A stretch of 64,000 nucleotides of DNA from Mesorhizobium sp. L2C084A000 (GTDB lineage: Bacteria > Pseudomonadota > Alphaproteobacteria > Rhizobiales > Rhizobiaceae): the NCBI RefSeq assembly GCF_000502875.1, contig NZ_AYWX01000004.1:204426-268425 (forward strand). Reading direction: 5' to 3'. Below the pieces are notes generated by a model, which was given only the letters and a program-made list of their open reading frames with translations, searched no databases and was not told the DNA's origin. Below are positions 1-8,893 of the stretch, one piece after another. The number at the start of each line of letters is the position of its first letter. Position 1 is the first letter of the stretch. The position numbers were made by a program, and so were the translations under genes.

Positions 1-2
1 TG

Positions 3-674
3 GGATTTCCGGTCAATCGTACGATCTGGCTGACCTCCACCCTCTGTCCGCTGGTGCTGGCGTGGGCCGCCAGCGCAAGCACTTTCTGGCAAAGCGACAG
101 GCTGAAAAACGCGCATCGCGATCTCGCCCGCGCTCATGCCCAGCTCGCCGCCGCGCATCGCCGACTGGCGGAAAAGGCGAGCCGCGACGACATGACCGGC
201 ATGCTCAACCGGGAAAGTTTCTTTGCCGCGCTTGACGGTTCGCGCCGCAAGTCCGATCGCGGCGCGCTGCTGATCATCGACGCCGACCACTTCAAGACCA
301 TCAATGACAATTTTGGCCACCTGACCGGCGATGACGCGCTGCTTTTGATCGCCAGCGCGATCCAGCGCGGCGTGCGCAGCGGCGATGTGCTCGGCCGCAT
401 CGGCGGCGAGGAGTTCGGCGCCTTTCTGATCGGCGCCACCGAGCAGGAGGCCAAGCGCGTCGCCGAGCGCATTCGCCGCGAAGTCGAGCTGATCCGCTTC
501 CGGCCCGTCGACGAGCGGACCATCCCGCTCACGGTCAGCATCGGCGGCACCATCTGCGGCGAGGAAGCCAGTGTGTCGGAGCTGATGCGCGCCGCCGACC
601 GGCGCCTCTACCAGGCCAAGCACCAGGGCCGCAATCTGACGATCATCGATACCGGCATTTCCGAGGCGGCGTGA
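3..674 (+). CDS. Diguanylate cyclase (GGDEF domain), 5' end outside the window
   Basis: This is the C-terminal part of a GGDEF protein that would make cyclic di-GMP from two GTP at the membrane. The frame is open to the left edge, so the start lies outside the window; the GTG at 54 is only an internal codon. The first visible residues are hydrophobic (a transmembrane end), followed by a short helical linker rich in Ala, Arg and His. The active-site motif GGEEF is at 402-416. An RSGD sequence (375-386), five residues before it, fits the inhibitory product-binding I-site (RxxD). The sensory part cannot be judged. Family assignment is secure. Confidence 0.9.
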   Translation, partial: GFPVNRTIWLTSTLCPLVLAWAASASTFWQSDRLKNAHRDLARAHAQLAAAHRRLAEKASRDDMTGMLNRESFFAALDGSRRKSDRGALLIIDADHFKTINDNFGHLTGDDALLLIASAIQRGVRSGDVLGRIGGEEFGAFLIGATEQEAKRVAERIRREVELIRFRPVDERTIPLTVSIGGTICGEEASVSELMRAADRRLYQAKHQGRNLTIIDTGISEAA

Positions 675-869
675 TCCGATCTGCCGCAACCGGCCCGTTA
701 AGCAAACTCTAACCCTGTTTGCACTCGGTTGTACCGCTTAGCCGGGTTTTCACTGCTTCACGGCCAGACTTGGCACGATACTGGCTTCCACGGTGATGCA
801 TGTGTCGTTCCGGGAATTGCCGTTCTGGGAACGCCCATGCAGTGCCGAAGCCCAGACGAGAAACCAGCC

Positions 870-1046
870 ATGAGTTTCATCATCAAAAGAATGTCACGCC
901 GCGCGCTCGTGCAGGCGTTGATCGCATTGCCTGCCCTGTCTTTGTTCCGCAAGCTGCCTGATGCCGATGCCGCCGATCCAGAGCCCGACCCGAACGAGAT
1001 CGTCGAGGTCAATGGCTGGATCCTGAAGCGGAGCGACTTGGCATGA
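870..1046 (+). CDS. Tat-signal-like microprotein coupled to the GMC oxidoreductase
   Basis: A 58-residue protein with an N-terminal basic stretch (KRMSRRALVQ) followed by a hydrophobic run, resembling a twin-arginine signal, then an acidic, proline-rich tail. Its stop overlaps the next start as ATGA (1043-1046), so it is translationally coupled to the GMC enzyme. The frame stays open upstream to 729, but the ATG at 870 is the first codon that places the basic-hydrophobic pattern at the N terminus. The inference is a small accessory subunit that carries the otherwise signal-less flavoprotein across the membrane by hitch-hiking. No family is recognised. Confidence 0.6.
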   Translation: MSFIIKRMSRRALVQALIALPALSLFRKLPDADAADPEPDPNEIVEVNGWILKRSDLA

Positions 1047-2482
1047 TCTTTGACAGCTACGAGGCGTATCGCGCCGCGAACTTCACTCCAAAAGTCTGCA
1101 TCCTCGGCTCCGGCCCGGCCGGTACCACCATTGCCCGCAAGCTGGGCGCCGCCGGCATTCCGGTGGTGGTGATGGAAGCCGGTCCGCGCGAATTCAGCGA
1201 CGACTCGCAGGATTTCTACCGGGGCAGCACGGTCGGGGATTTCTATTTCGATCTCGACATAACCCGGCTGCGGTTCATGGGGGGCAGTTCCAACCACTGG
1301 GCAGGCTGGTGCCGCGTCCTCGACAAGCAGGATTTCGAGCCGAAGGCCTGGGTACCCGACACGGGCTGGCCGATCCGCCGCACCGACATCGAACCCTATC
1401 TGCCGGAAGTGCGCGACATTCTCGACCTTCCGGCCCTCCGGCCCGATATGCCGATCTCGGACGACATTCGCTGGGTGCAGCTGATCAAGAGCCCGGCCGT
1501 GCGCTTCGCCGAGAAATTCGGCGATGAACTCGACAAGGCCACGAACATCGCGGTGGTGCTCAACACTTGTGCCACCGAACTTGCCGGCGACGGCAGACGC
1601 GTGACTGGCGCCAGACTGTGGTCGAACGGGCAGGATGCCGGCTCCTTCAGCGCCGACTATTTCATCGTCTGCACCGGTGGGCTGGAGAATTCGCGGCTGC
1701 TTCTGTGGTCCAACCAGCGCTCGAACGGCGGCGTCGTGCCGAATGCGACGGCGCTTGGCCGCTACTGGATGGAGCATCCGACCTTCGAGGGCGGCAATGC
1801 CATCCTGACCGACTACAACGCGTTCGAGGTCGATGCCGTCAACGAGGCCTTCTTCTCGCCGACACTTGCCGCCATGGAGCGGCTGCAGATCATGAATTTT
1901 GGCATCCGGCTGATCGAGACGCCGTATCCCGGCGTCAAGAGCCTTATCGCCGACCTCGCCTGCACGGCGCCCGACATGGCCGAGTGGATGTCCTCCAAGC
2001 TCAGCCAGAGGCTGCGTTGCGCCGCCCAGCTCTACGTCGCCTGGGAACAGGCGCCGCTGGCATCCAACCAGATCGAGTTGTCGAAGACCGATGTCGACCA
2101 CGCCGGCGTGCCGCGCATCGAGCTACACTGGAAGAAATCGGAAATGGAGCGCCGCACACTGCTCGAAGGGCTCAGATTGTTCGGCAAGACACTGATCGAG
2201 AAGAATCTCGGCCGCGTGCGCATTGCCGATTGGATCAGCAACGGCCAGGACTATCCCACCAACGACGAGACGGCGGGCCATCATCACATGGGCGGCACGC
2301 GCATGGGCACCGACGTCACCAAAAGTGTTGTCGACGCCAACTGCAAGATGCACGGCATGGACAATCTCTATGTCGGCGGCTCCTCGGTGTTCTGCACGTC
2401 AGGTCAATGCAACCCGACGACGACAATCACCGCGCTGGCCTGCCGGCTGGGCGATCATCTGAGCAAGGTGGTCACCGCCTGA
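1043..2482 (+). CDS. GMC family FAD-dependent oxidoreductase
   Basis: A 479-residue glucose-methanol-choline family flavoprotein that would oxidise an alcohol or sugar hydroxyl. The N terminus has the FAD-binding Rossmann motif GSGPAGTT near residue 20 and an acidic residue ending the second strand (MEAGP). A GGSSNHWAG segment follows. The C terminus has the family signature, with HHMGGTRMG followed by a conserved Asn in GQCNPTTT. There is no signal peptide of its own, but the preceding microprotein, overlapping by four bases, may supply export. The substrate cannot be told from sequence. The following gene is convergent, 20 bases away. Confidence 0.85.
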   Translation: MIFDSYEAYRAANFTPKVCILGSGPAGTTIARKLGAAGIPVVVMEAGPREFSDDSQDFYRGSTVGDFYFDLDITRLRFMGGSSNHWAGWCRVLDKQDFEPKAWVPDTGWPIRRTDIEPYLPEVRDILDLPALRPDMPISDDIRWVQLIKSPAVRFAEKFGDELDKATNIAVVLNTCATELAGDGRRVTGARLWSNGQDAGSFSADYFIVCTGGLENSRLLLWSNQRSNGGVVPNATALGRYWMEHPTFEGGNAILTDYNAFEVDAVNEAFFSPTLAAMERLQIMNFGIRLIETPYPGVKSLIADLACTAPDMAEWMSSKLSQRLRCAAQLYVAWEQAPLASNQIELSKTDVDHAGVPRIELHWKKSEMERRTLLEGLRLFGKTLIEKNLGRVRIADWISNGQDYPTNDETAGHHHMGGTRMGTDVTKSVVDANCKMHGMDNLYVGGSSVFCTSGQCNPTTTITALACRLGDHLSKVVTA

Positions 2483-2502
2483 CGTCTGCGGCAACGTGCT
2501 CG

Positions 2503-3339
2503 CTATAACGTCGCCGGGTCGAGCGCCGGCTGGTCCTTACGCCGGGCGACGATCGCCGCGAAATCGGCGGTCTGGAAGGCATCGCGCAAGGCGTCGAAGG
2601 ACGGCAGCACGAAATAGGCGCGCTGGAACTTGTCGATCTCGTAGCCGGTGCGCATCACCGTTTCCAGGTCGAAGGGCACGTGGTGGGCGTCCTTGCCTTC
2701 GACCGCGAACTGCAGCTCGGTAAACGACGACATCAGGCCGGCGCCAAAGGCCTTTAGCGGCTGGCCGGCCTCCTGCATCAGGCCATATTCGGCCGTGTAC
2801 CAGTAGAGCCGGGAAATCATCTCGTCGCCACCCAGCGCGATGATGTCGCCGGCCTTCTCGCCATACATCTGCATGAAATCGGCGAACACCGGTTGCGACA
2901 GCGCCGGCACGTGGCCGAAGAAATCATGGAACATGTCGGGCTCGACAATGTAGTCGAGCTCCTGCCTGGTCCGCAGCCAGTTGGTGACCGGGAAGCGGCG
3001 ATCGGCGAGATGATCGAAAAACGGGGCCGCGGGAATGAGCCCCGGCACCGCGACGATCTGCCAACCGGTCAGTTTGCGCAGCTTGGCGCTGACCTCGTCG
3101 AAATCGGGAATACGGTCGAGCAGGCCGAGTTTTTCGACGCCGTCGAGATAGGAATGGTGGGCGAGCTTGCGCGTCAACTTGGTCTGGCGGTCGCACAGCG
3201 TGCGCCAGACCGCCTGCTCTTCTTCGCTGTAATCGTAACCCTGCGACACGGTGAAATCGGCACGGCAGACCGAATAGTCACCGCGCAATCCTTGCGCCGC
3301 GCAGTCGCGGGCGTATTCGGCAACGCTCATCGTCGTCAT
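2503..3339 (-). CDS. phhA: Phenylalanine 4-monooxygenase
   Basis: A tetrahydropterin- and iron-dependent enzyme converting phenylalanine to tyrosine. The protein is 278 residues, the usual size of the single-domain bacterial form. The iron ligands are visible: His138 and His143 in HDFFGH and Glu184 in YTAEYG, and their spacing matches the well-studied Chromobacterium enzyme. The start is the ATG at 3337-3339, preceded by an AGGAG ribosome-binding site; the open frame further upstream runs antisense through the neighbouring regulator and is not part of the gene. It is divergent from an Lrp/AsnC gene 138 bases away, which probably regulates it. Confidence 0.95.
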   Translation of the reverse strand: MTTMSVAEYARDCAAQGLRGDYSVCRADFTVSQGYDYSEEEQAVWRTLCDRQTKLTRKLAHHSYLDGVEKLGLLDRIPDFDEVSAKLRKLTGWQIVAVPGLIPAAPFFDHLADRRFPVTNWLRTRQELDYIVEPDMFHDFFGHVPALSQPVFADFMQMYGEKAGDIIALGGDEMISRLYWYTAEYGLMQEAGQPLKAFGAGLMSSFTELQFAVEGKDAHHVPFDLETVMRTGYEIDKFQRAYFVLPSFDALRDAFQTADFAAIVARRKDQPALDPATL

Positions 3340-3428
3340 GGTTTTCTCCTCGCAAATCATGAATGGCAGACGTGCCGAAAGGCTACCCGGATTTGCCGAG
3401 GGAAATCGGTTTTGATGATGGCTCGAAC

Positions 3429-3449
3429 GGAATATTCGAGATAATATCC
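3429..3449. promoter_or_regulatory. Candidate Lrp/AsnC operator between phhA and the regulator
   Basis: The divergent phhA/asnC gap contains an A+T-rich island with the perfect palindrome GAATATTC (3430-3437), followed eight bases later by a related ATAATATCC. A+T-rich palindromes of this type are common Lrp-family sites. The position fits control of both promoters. The function is inferred. Confidence 0.4.
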
Positions 3450-3477
3450 ACTCACAAAACCCTCTCTCGGAGTGAAA

Positions 3478-3954
3478 ATGCCTCAGTTCGACGATTTCGA
3501 GATCAAGATGCTCGATGTCCTGCAGCGCGACGGGCGCAAGCCGGTTTCCGAACTGGCGCAAGAGATCGGCCTGTCGACGACGCCGTGCGCGCGGCGTTTC
3601 GAGGCGCTGCAGGATGCCGGCATCATCAAGGGTTTTGCCGCGGTGATCAGCCGCCGCGCGGTCGGCCTGATGGTCGAGGTGTTCATCCAGGTGCGCCTGG
3701 TGAGCCACAGCGACGGCTCTCCCGAAAGCTTCATCGCCGCCGTGCAGCGCATGGACGAGGTGTCGTCGTGCTGGACGATGACCGGCGACCATGATTTCCT
3801 GCTGCATGTCATGGTGCCGTCGGTCGACGAGCTCAACGCCTTCGTCATGCATCGGCTGATGCGGCTCGACGGCGTGCGCGACGTCCACACCCAGCTCGTG
3901 CTGCAGAACATCAAGGGACCCGGCCACGTGCCGCTCGCCCACCTCCGGCGGTGA
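3478..3954 (+). CDS. Lrp/AsnC family transcriptional regulator
   Basis: A 158-residue regulator with an N-terminal helix-turn-helix (about residues 18-50, PVSELAQEIGLSTTPCARR) and a C-terminal RAM/AsnC ligand-binding domain, recognisable from the segment with VSSCWTMTGDHDFLL. GGAG at 3469-3472 sits five bases before the ATG at 3478, which is preferred over the in-frame GTG at 3472. It is divergent from phhA, so the likely role is phenylalanine- or tyrosine-responsive control of phenylalanine hydroxylation and of its own gene. The ligand is not deducible. Confidence 0.88.
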   Translation: MPQFDDFEIKMLDVLQRDGRKPVSELAQEIGLSTTPCARRFEALQDAGIIKGFAAVISRRAVGLMVEVFIQVRLVSHSDGSPESFIAAVQRMDEVSSCWTMTGDHDFLLHVMVPSVDELNAFVMHRLMRLDGVRDVHTQLVLQNIKGPGHVPLAHLRR

Positions 3955-4070
3955 CAATGCCTGCCTTCGCACTCCTTGGGGAAAAACTGCACGCAAACTG
4001 CTGAAACGGGCCAAGCGCGTGTCCACATCGCCGGCCAGCTTGCGCGGACCAAATGCCCAAGAGGTCCGCC

Positions 4071-5639
4071 ATGAAAATCGTCCTGATCAATCCGCCGCAC
4101 ACCGCCATCGGCAGCCGCGTGCCCGACGATCATTTGCCGCCGCTCGGCCTGCTGGCGATCGGCGGGCCGCTGATCGATGCCGGGCACGAAGTACGGCTCG
4201 TCGACGCCGAGTTCGGGCCGATGCCGCTCGATGACGTCGTGCGCAACGCACTGGAGGACCACCCCGACTTCGTCCTGATCGGCCATTCCGGCTCGACCTC
4301 GGCGCATCCGACCGCCTTGCTGATCGCTGAGCAGATCAAGCAGCGGGAGCCGGCGACCATCATCATCTATGGCGGCGTTTTCCCCACCTATCATTGGCGC
4401 GACATCCTGTCCGCAACGGATACATTCGACTTCATCGTGCGCGGCGAGGGCGAAGCGACCGTCGTGGCGCTGGTCGAGGCGCTGGAAATGCGCCAGCCAC
4501 CGGCGAGCGTGGCCGGCATCGCCTATCGCGACGATCTCAGCCGTCCCGTCGCCACGCAACCGGCCATGACCATTGCCGACCTCGACGCCTACCGCGTCGG
4601 CTGGGAGCTGATTGAGCACTCGCGGTACAGTTACTGGGGCGGCAAGCGGGCCGTGGTCATGCAGTTTTCGCGCGGCTGTCCGCATCTGTGCAACTATTGC
4701 GGCCAGCGCGGCTTCTGGACCCGATGGCGGCATCGCGACCCAGTGAAGTTCGCCAAGGAGATCGCCTGGCTGCACCGCGAGCACGGCGTCGAGCTGATCA
4801 ATCTCGCCGACGAGAATCCGACGGTCTCGAAGAAGGCCTGGCGGGCCTTCCTCGACGCCCTGATCGCCGAGAACGTGCCGGTGCTGATCGTCGGTTCGAC
4901 CCGCGCCGACGACATCGTGCGCGATGCCGACATCCTGCATCTCTACCGCAAGGCCGGTGTCATCCGCTGGCTGCTCGGCATGGAAAACACCGACGAGCAG
5001 ACGCTGCAATTGATCCGCAAGGGCGGCAGCATCTCATCCGACCGCGAGGCGATAAGGCTGCTGCGCCTCAACGGCATCCTGTCTATGGCGACCTGGGTGG
5101 CCGGCTTCGAGGACGAAGGGTTTCGCGACCTGTGGCGCGGCTTCCGGCAGCTCATCGCCTACGACCCGGACCAGATCCAGGCACTGTATGTGACGCCGCA
5201 TCGCTGGACGCCGTTCTTCCGCATCGCGCGGGATCGCAAGGTGATCCAGCAGGACGCGCGCCTGTGGGACTACAAGCACCAGGTGCTGCAGATGACGCGG
5301 CTGAAACCGTGGATGCTGTTCTTCAGCGTCAAGCTGATCGAGCTGGCTGTGCAGTCGCGGCCGAAGGCGCTGGCGCGCATCCTGTTCCACAAGGATCCCG
5401 AGCAGCGCCATTCGATGCGCTGGTACACGCAAATGGGCCGCCGCGTCTGGTTCCGCGAGGTCTGGGGCTTTCTGGTCCGCGACATCAGGGTGAAAGACGG
5501 CCCGACGCTGGCCGAATTCTGGGGCGCGCCGCAGGACGCCGAAGAGGAATCGATGTCCGTTCGACGCCCGGCCAGAAAGCCTGCCATTCCCATCATCGGC
5601 AATATTGAAGATTCCGAGGCGAAAAAGTTAGCCGGCTGA
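4071..5639 (+). CDS. B12-binding domain radical SAM protein
   Basis: A 522-residue protein with an N-terminal cobalamin-binding fold (about residues 1-140; NPPHTAIGSR, PPLGLLAIGG) and a radical SAM domain whose 4Fe-4S cluster motif is CPHLCNYC, that is CxxxCxxC, near residue 205. GAGG at 4061-4064 favours the ATG at 4071 over the one at 4053. This layout is shared by BchE-like cyclases, cobalamin-dependent methyltransferases and other radical enzymes, and it is sometimes annotated as an Mg-protoporphyrin cyclase. No photosynthesis or tetrapyrrole gene is nearby, so the substrate is unknown. It stands alone, convergent with argB at a distance of eight bases. Confidence 0.85.
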   Translation: MKIVLINPPHTAIGSRVPDDHLPPLGLLAIGGPLIDAGHEVRLVDAEFGPMPLDDVVRNALEDHPDFVLIGHSGSTSAHPTALLIAEQIKQREPATIIIYGGVFPTYHWRDILSATDTFDFIVRGEGEATVVALVEALEMRQPPASVAGIAYRDDLSRPVATQPAMTIADLDAYRVGWELIEHSRYSYWGGKRAVVMQFSRGCPHLCNYCGQRGFWTRWRHRDPVKFAKEIAWLHREHGVELINLADENPTVSKKAWRAFLDALIAENVPVLIVGSTRADDIVRDADILHLYRKAGVIRWLLGMENTDEQTLQLIRKGGSISSDREAIRLLRLNGILSMATWVAGFEDEGFRDLWRGFRQLIAYDPDQIQALYVTPHRWTPFFRIARDRKVIQQDARLWDYKHQVLQMTRLKPWMLFFSVKLIELAVQSRPKALARILFHKDPEQRHSMRWYTQMGRRVWFREVWGFLVRDIRVKDGPTLAEFWGAPQDAEEESMSVRRPARKPAIPIIGNIEDSEAKKLAG

Positions 5640-5647
5640 AGAGCCCC

Positions 5648-6541
5648 TCAGGGCACGATCAGCGTGCCGGCACCATGCTCGGTGAACAGTTCCAGCAGCA
5701 CCGCATGCGGCGTCTTGCCGTTGAGGATGACGACGCCTTCGACACCGCGTTCGATCGCTTCGATGCAGGTCTCGACCTTGGGGATCATGCCGCCCGAGAC
5801 CGTGCCGTCCTTGATCAGCGCCTTGGCCTCGGCCACGGTCAGTTCGTCGATCAGCTTCTTGTTCTTGTCGAGCACACCCGGCACGTCGGTGAGGAACAGC
5901 AGGCGCGTCGCCTGGCAGGCGCCGGCAATGGCGCCGGCGAAGGTGTCGGCATTGATGTTGTAGGTGTGGCCGTCGCGTCCTGGCGCCACCGGCGCCAGCA
6001 CCGGAATCATCTCGGAGCGTGCCAGAAGATCGAGCAAGGTGCGGTCGACCTCGACCGGCTCGCCGACGAAGCCGAGATCGAGCACGCGCTCGATGTTGGA
6101 GTCCGGGTCGATCATGGTCTTGCGGGCCTTTTCGGCGAACACCATGTTGCCGTCCTTGCCGCACAGGCCGATCGCCCATTCGCCCTCGGCGTTGATCAGC
6201 GCGACGATCTCCTTGTTGATCGAACCGGCCAGCACCATTTCGACGATCTCGACCGTCTTCTGGTCGGTGACGCGCAGGCCGCCCTCGAACTTCGATTCGA
6301 TGCCCATCTTGGCCAGCATGGCGCCGATCTGCGGGCCGCCGCCGTGGACGACGATCGGGTTGACGCCGGACTGCTTGAGCAGCGCGATGTCGCGCGCGAA
6401 GGCCTTGCCAAGCTCGATGTCGCCCATGGCATGGCCGCCATATTTCACCACGACCGTCTTGTGCTCGTAACGCTGCATGTAGGGCAGAGCCCGTGACAAC
6501 AGGGCTGCCTGCATTTCGGCGGTGGCGGTTATTTCCGTCAT
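5648..6541 (-). CDS. argB: Acetylglutamate kinase
   Basis: This enzyme phosphorylates N-acetylglutamate with ATP, the second step of arginine synthesis in the cytoplasm. At 297 residues it has the size of the arginine-inhibitable hexameric enzymes. The amino-acid kinase fold shows the conserved KYGGHAM near the N terminus, the glycine-rich [14 protein letters not shown] for the acetylglutamate site and a late GGMIPKV segment. In many relatives argB directly follows engB in the rpmH-rnpA-yidC cluster. Here about 8.5 kb of other genes lies between them, all the cluster genes still being on the minus strand. Confidence 0.96.
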   Translation of the reverse strand: MTEITATAEMQAALLSRALPYMQRYEHKTVVVKYGGHAMGDIELGKAFARDIALLKQSGVNPIVVHGGGPQIGAMLAKMGIESKFEGGLRVTDQKTVEIVEMVLAGSINKEIVALINAEGEWAIGLCGKDGNMVFAEKARKTMIDPDSNIERVLDLGFVGEPVEVDRTLLDLLARSEMIPVLAPVAPGRDGHTYNINADTFAGAIAGACQATRLLFLTDVPGVLDKNKKLIDELTVAEAKALIKDGTVSGGMIPKVETCIEAIERGVEGVVILNGKTPHAVLLELFTEHGAGTLIVP

Positions 6542-6569
6542 CGGCTTGGTTCCCGGCTTTTTATTTTAA

Positions 6570-6615
6570 GCATGTCGTTGTCCCAAAAACCGCTGGACAC
6601 TTTTGGGCGACATGC
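6570..6615. repeat. Rhizobial-type intergenic hairpin element
   Basis: An imperfect inverted repeat upstream of argB. GCATGTCG pairs with CGACATGC (eight bases) and CCCAAAA with TTTTGGG (seven bases), separated by a small bulge and an 11-12 base loop. Near-identical elements are widespread between genes in rhizobial genomes. It could affect transcript ends or stability between the amidase and argB. Only one copy is seen in this window. Confidence 0.6.
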
Positions 6616-6701
6616 ATCAGGTAAGGACGGCGGCGTCTTAGCGGGAATTGGCGCCGCCCGCAAATGGCTTTGCTGTCATATTCGAGCGCTTCACGACCTC
6701 G

Positions 6702-8201
6702 TCATCGTGTCGGCACCAACAGCGGCGCCCTGCGGCCCAGCCAACCCGAGATCTTCTCCATCTGCGCGGCGAGCGACAAAAGCGTCTCCTCGTCGCCCGG
6801 ACGGCCGGCCGCCTGGACGCCGAGCGGCAGGCCGGCGTCAGTGACATGGACCGGCAGCGCGATCGACGGCTGGCCGCTGACATTCTGGATCGCCGGCCAA
6901 TGGGTGAACCAGAGGCTCTTGTCCATCAGCTGGCCGAAGAACGGCTTCAGCTTCAGCAAGGGCGTCAGATGAAGCTTGTCGAGCAGGTTCTCGATGAGTT
7001 CGTCGGCGCCTTTCGGATCCATGGCGCCGCAGGCGAGCGGCGGGTGGGCAATGACCGGCATCAGCACGGCGTCATACCGCGCAGTCTCCGAAATCAGCCG
7101 TCGCGAGGCGGCATGCAGCCGCTGCAGGTCGGCATAGGTCTCGCCCGCCGACACCAGTTCGCCGAAGCGGGCGAGCACGCGCGTCGCCCGCTCGATGTCA
7201 CCGGTAACGGAGCGCCCGACACGCAGCGCTTCGGCGCGCATCGTGCCGGCAACGGCGGAGGCAACCGTCCTGCAGAAATCGGCGAAGAAATCGCGGCCGA
7301 TAAAGGGCAGGTCGATCTCTTCGACCGTGTGGCCGCCCTCGCGGGCAAGCGCCACCGCCGTGTCGAGCGCCTTGAGCGTCTCGTCCGAGATCGGCAGGCC
7401 AAGCGGCGATTTGCGGTACACGGCCAGGCTGAGCTTGCCGGGATCGCGCGCGGCGGCAGCCGCGAACGTGCCTTTCGGCGGCGGCGCGGCATAGGGCGAC
7501 AGAGGATCGGGGCCGTGGATGAGGTCGAGCAGCAGCGCGCAATCGCGCACCGAACGGGTGAGCGCATGGTCGACGACCATGCCGTACCAGCTTTCGCTCA
7601 CCAGCGGCGTCAGCGGTGTGCGGCCGCGCGACGTTTTCAGGCCGACAAGCCCGGTGCAGGCGGCAGGCACGCGGATCGAGCCGCCGCCATCGGAGGCATG
7701 CGCCACCGGCACGACGCCGGCTGCGACCAAGGCTGCCGAACCGCCCGAAGAGCCGCCGCTGGTATGGCCGGTGTTCCACGGATTGCGGGTGATGCCAAAG
7801 GCCCTGGATTCGGTCATCAATCGAAGCCCGTGCTCCGGCGATGTCGAGGTGACGATCGGGATAAGCCCGGCAGCGAGATAGCGGTCGGTCAGCACCGAAT
7901 TGACATCGGCCAGCCATGCCGGAATGCGGCTGCCGCCATGCGTCGGCACGCCCTTGATGGCGATGCCGAGATCCTTGATGGCGAAGGGAACACCGGCCAG
8001 CGGCAGCGAGCGGTCGATGGTCTTGGCGCGGGCCCGGGCGGCATCGTAGAGCGGTTCGGCCGTGGCATTGATGTCGGGACGGGTGGCCTCGGCGCGGGCA
8101 ATCGCGGTGTCCGTCAGCTCGACGGCCGAAACGTCGCCCTTGCGGACCAGATTGGCGAGGCCCGTGGCATCTTCTTCCCAAAGGATCCGTTCGACCGACA
8201 T
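6702..8201 (-). CDS. Amidase signature family protein
   Basis: A 499-residue amidase that would hydrolyse a carboxamide to acid and ammonia. The Ser-cis-Ser-Lys triad region is present: the catalytic lysine in FAIKDLG (about residue 72) and the serine-rich signature GGSSGGSAA (about residues 148-156). The length and the signature fit the GatA/indoleacetamide hydrolase/6-aminohexanoate hydrolase superfamily. There is no gatC or gatB partner, so it is not the tRNA amidotransferase subunit. The substrate is unknown. It is transcribed toward argB and divergent from the ECF sigma gene. Confidence 0.85.
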   Translation of the reverse strand: MSVERILWEEDATGLANLVRKGDVSAVELTDTAIARAEATRPDINATAEPLYDAARARAKTIDRSLPLAGVPFAIKDLGIAIKGVPTHGGSRIPAWLADVNSVLTDRYLAAGLIPIVTSTSPEHGLRLMTESRAFGITRNPWNTGHTSGGSSGGSAALVAAGVVPVAHASDGGGSIRVPAACTGLVGLKTSRGRTPLTPLVSESWYGMVVDHALTRSVRDCALLLDLIHGPDPLSPYAAPPPKGTFAAAAARDPGKLSLAVYRKSPLGLPISDETLKALDTAVALAREGGHTVEEIDLPFIGRDFFADFCRTVASAVAGTMRAEALRVGRSVTGDIERATRVLARFGELVSAGETYADLQRLHAASRRLISETARYDAVLMPVIAHPPLACGAMDPKGADELIENLLDKLHLTPLLKLKPFFGQLMDKSLWFTHWPAIQNVSGQPSIALPVHVTDAGLPLGVQAAGRPGDEETLLSLAAQMEKISGWLGRRAPLLVPTR

Positions 8202-8353
8202 GCGCGCTCCCCCATCACTGAGGGCAAGCTAGCCAGTGGCGATTCCATTGGCAATCGGTGGACGGATCCGGGCCGGCGACACACAAAAGCTTAGGCGTGC
8301 ACAAGATTATTTCCGCCGTTGCAAATACATCGCAATCGCCTAACTTGCCTGCA

Positions 8354-8893
8354 ATGACGCCGCAGGACATCACCAAGCTGATCGTTCGGACTTCGATGAA
8401 GGATCGGGCCGCGTTCGATCTGCTTTACCGGCAGACCAGCGCGAAACTTTTTGGCGTCTGCCTTCGTGTCTTGAACGACCGGGGAGACGCGGAAGAAGCG
8501 CTGCAGGAAGTCTTCGTCAAGATATGGACGAAGGCGGATCGTTTTGCGGTCTCCGATCTAAGCCCGATCTCCTGGCTGGTGGCAATCGCGCGCAACCATG
8601 CGATCGATCGCATACGAGCGCGACGCAAGCCCGCCGCCGACATCGATGCCGCGCTCGACGTGGCCGATCCGGCGCCGGGGCCTGAAGCGATGGCGGTGGC
8701 GGGCGACGAATCCGAACGTATCCACCATTGTCTCGATGAGTTGGAGAAGGACCGGGCAGCCGCCGTCCGGGGCGCCTATCTCAAGGGCGAGAGCTATGCC
8801 GAACTGGCGGAGCGCCATGGCGTGCCGCTGAACACGATGCGGACATGGCTGCGCCGCAGCCTGTTGAAACTCAGAGAATGTCTGGAAAGATGA
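8354..8893 (+). CDS. ECF-type RNA polymerase sigma factor
   Basis: A 179-residue sigma factor with only regions 2 and 4, as expected for extracytoplasmic-function sigmas. Region 2 contains LYRQTSAKLFGVCLRVL and DRGDAEEALQEVFVKIW; region 4 ends in a helix-turn-helix with YAELAERHGVPLNTMRTWL. The ATG at 8354 is the best start, because the open frame upstream is low in family-like sequence. The gene overlaps the next one by four bases, and that product has anti-sigma features. The pair probably responds to an envelope or oxidative signal and may drive the nearby fasciclin and MsrB genes. Confidence 0.9.
   Translation: MTPQDITKLIVRTSMKDRAAFDLLYRQTSAKLFGVCLRVLNDRGDAEEALQEVFVKIWTKADRFAVSDLSPISWLVAIARNHAIDRIRARRKPAADIDAALDVADPAPGPEAMAVAGDESERIHHCLDELEKDRAAAVRGAYLKGESYAELAERHGVPLNTMRTWLRRSLLKLRECLER

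Noticed and set aside
758..2101. A 447-codon open frame antisense to the GMC oxidoreductase
   Set aside because: It is a shadow of the GMC gene; its composition is that of antisense high-GC sequence.
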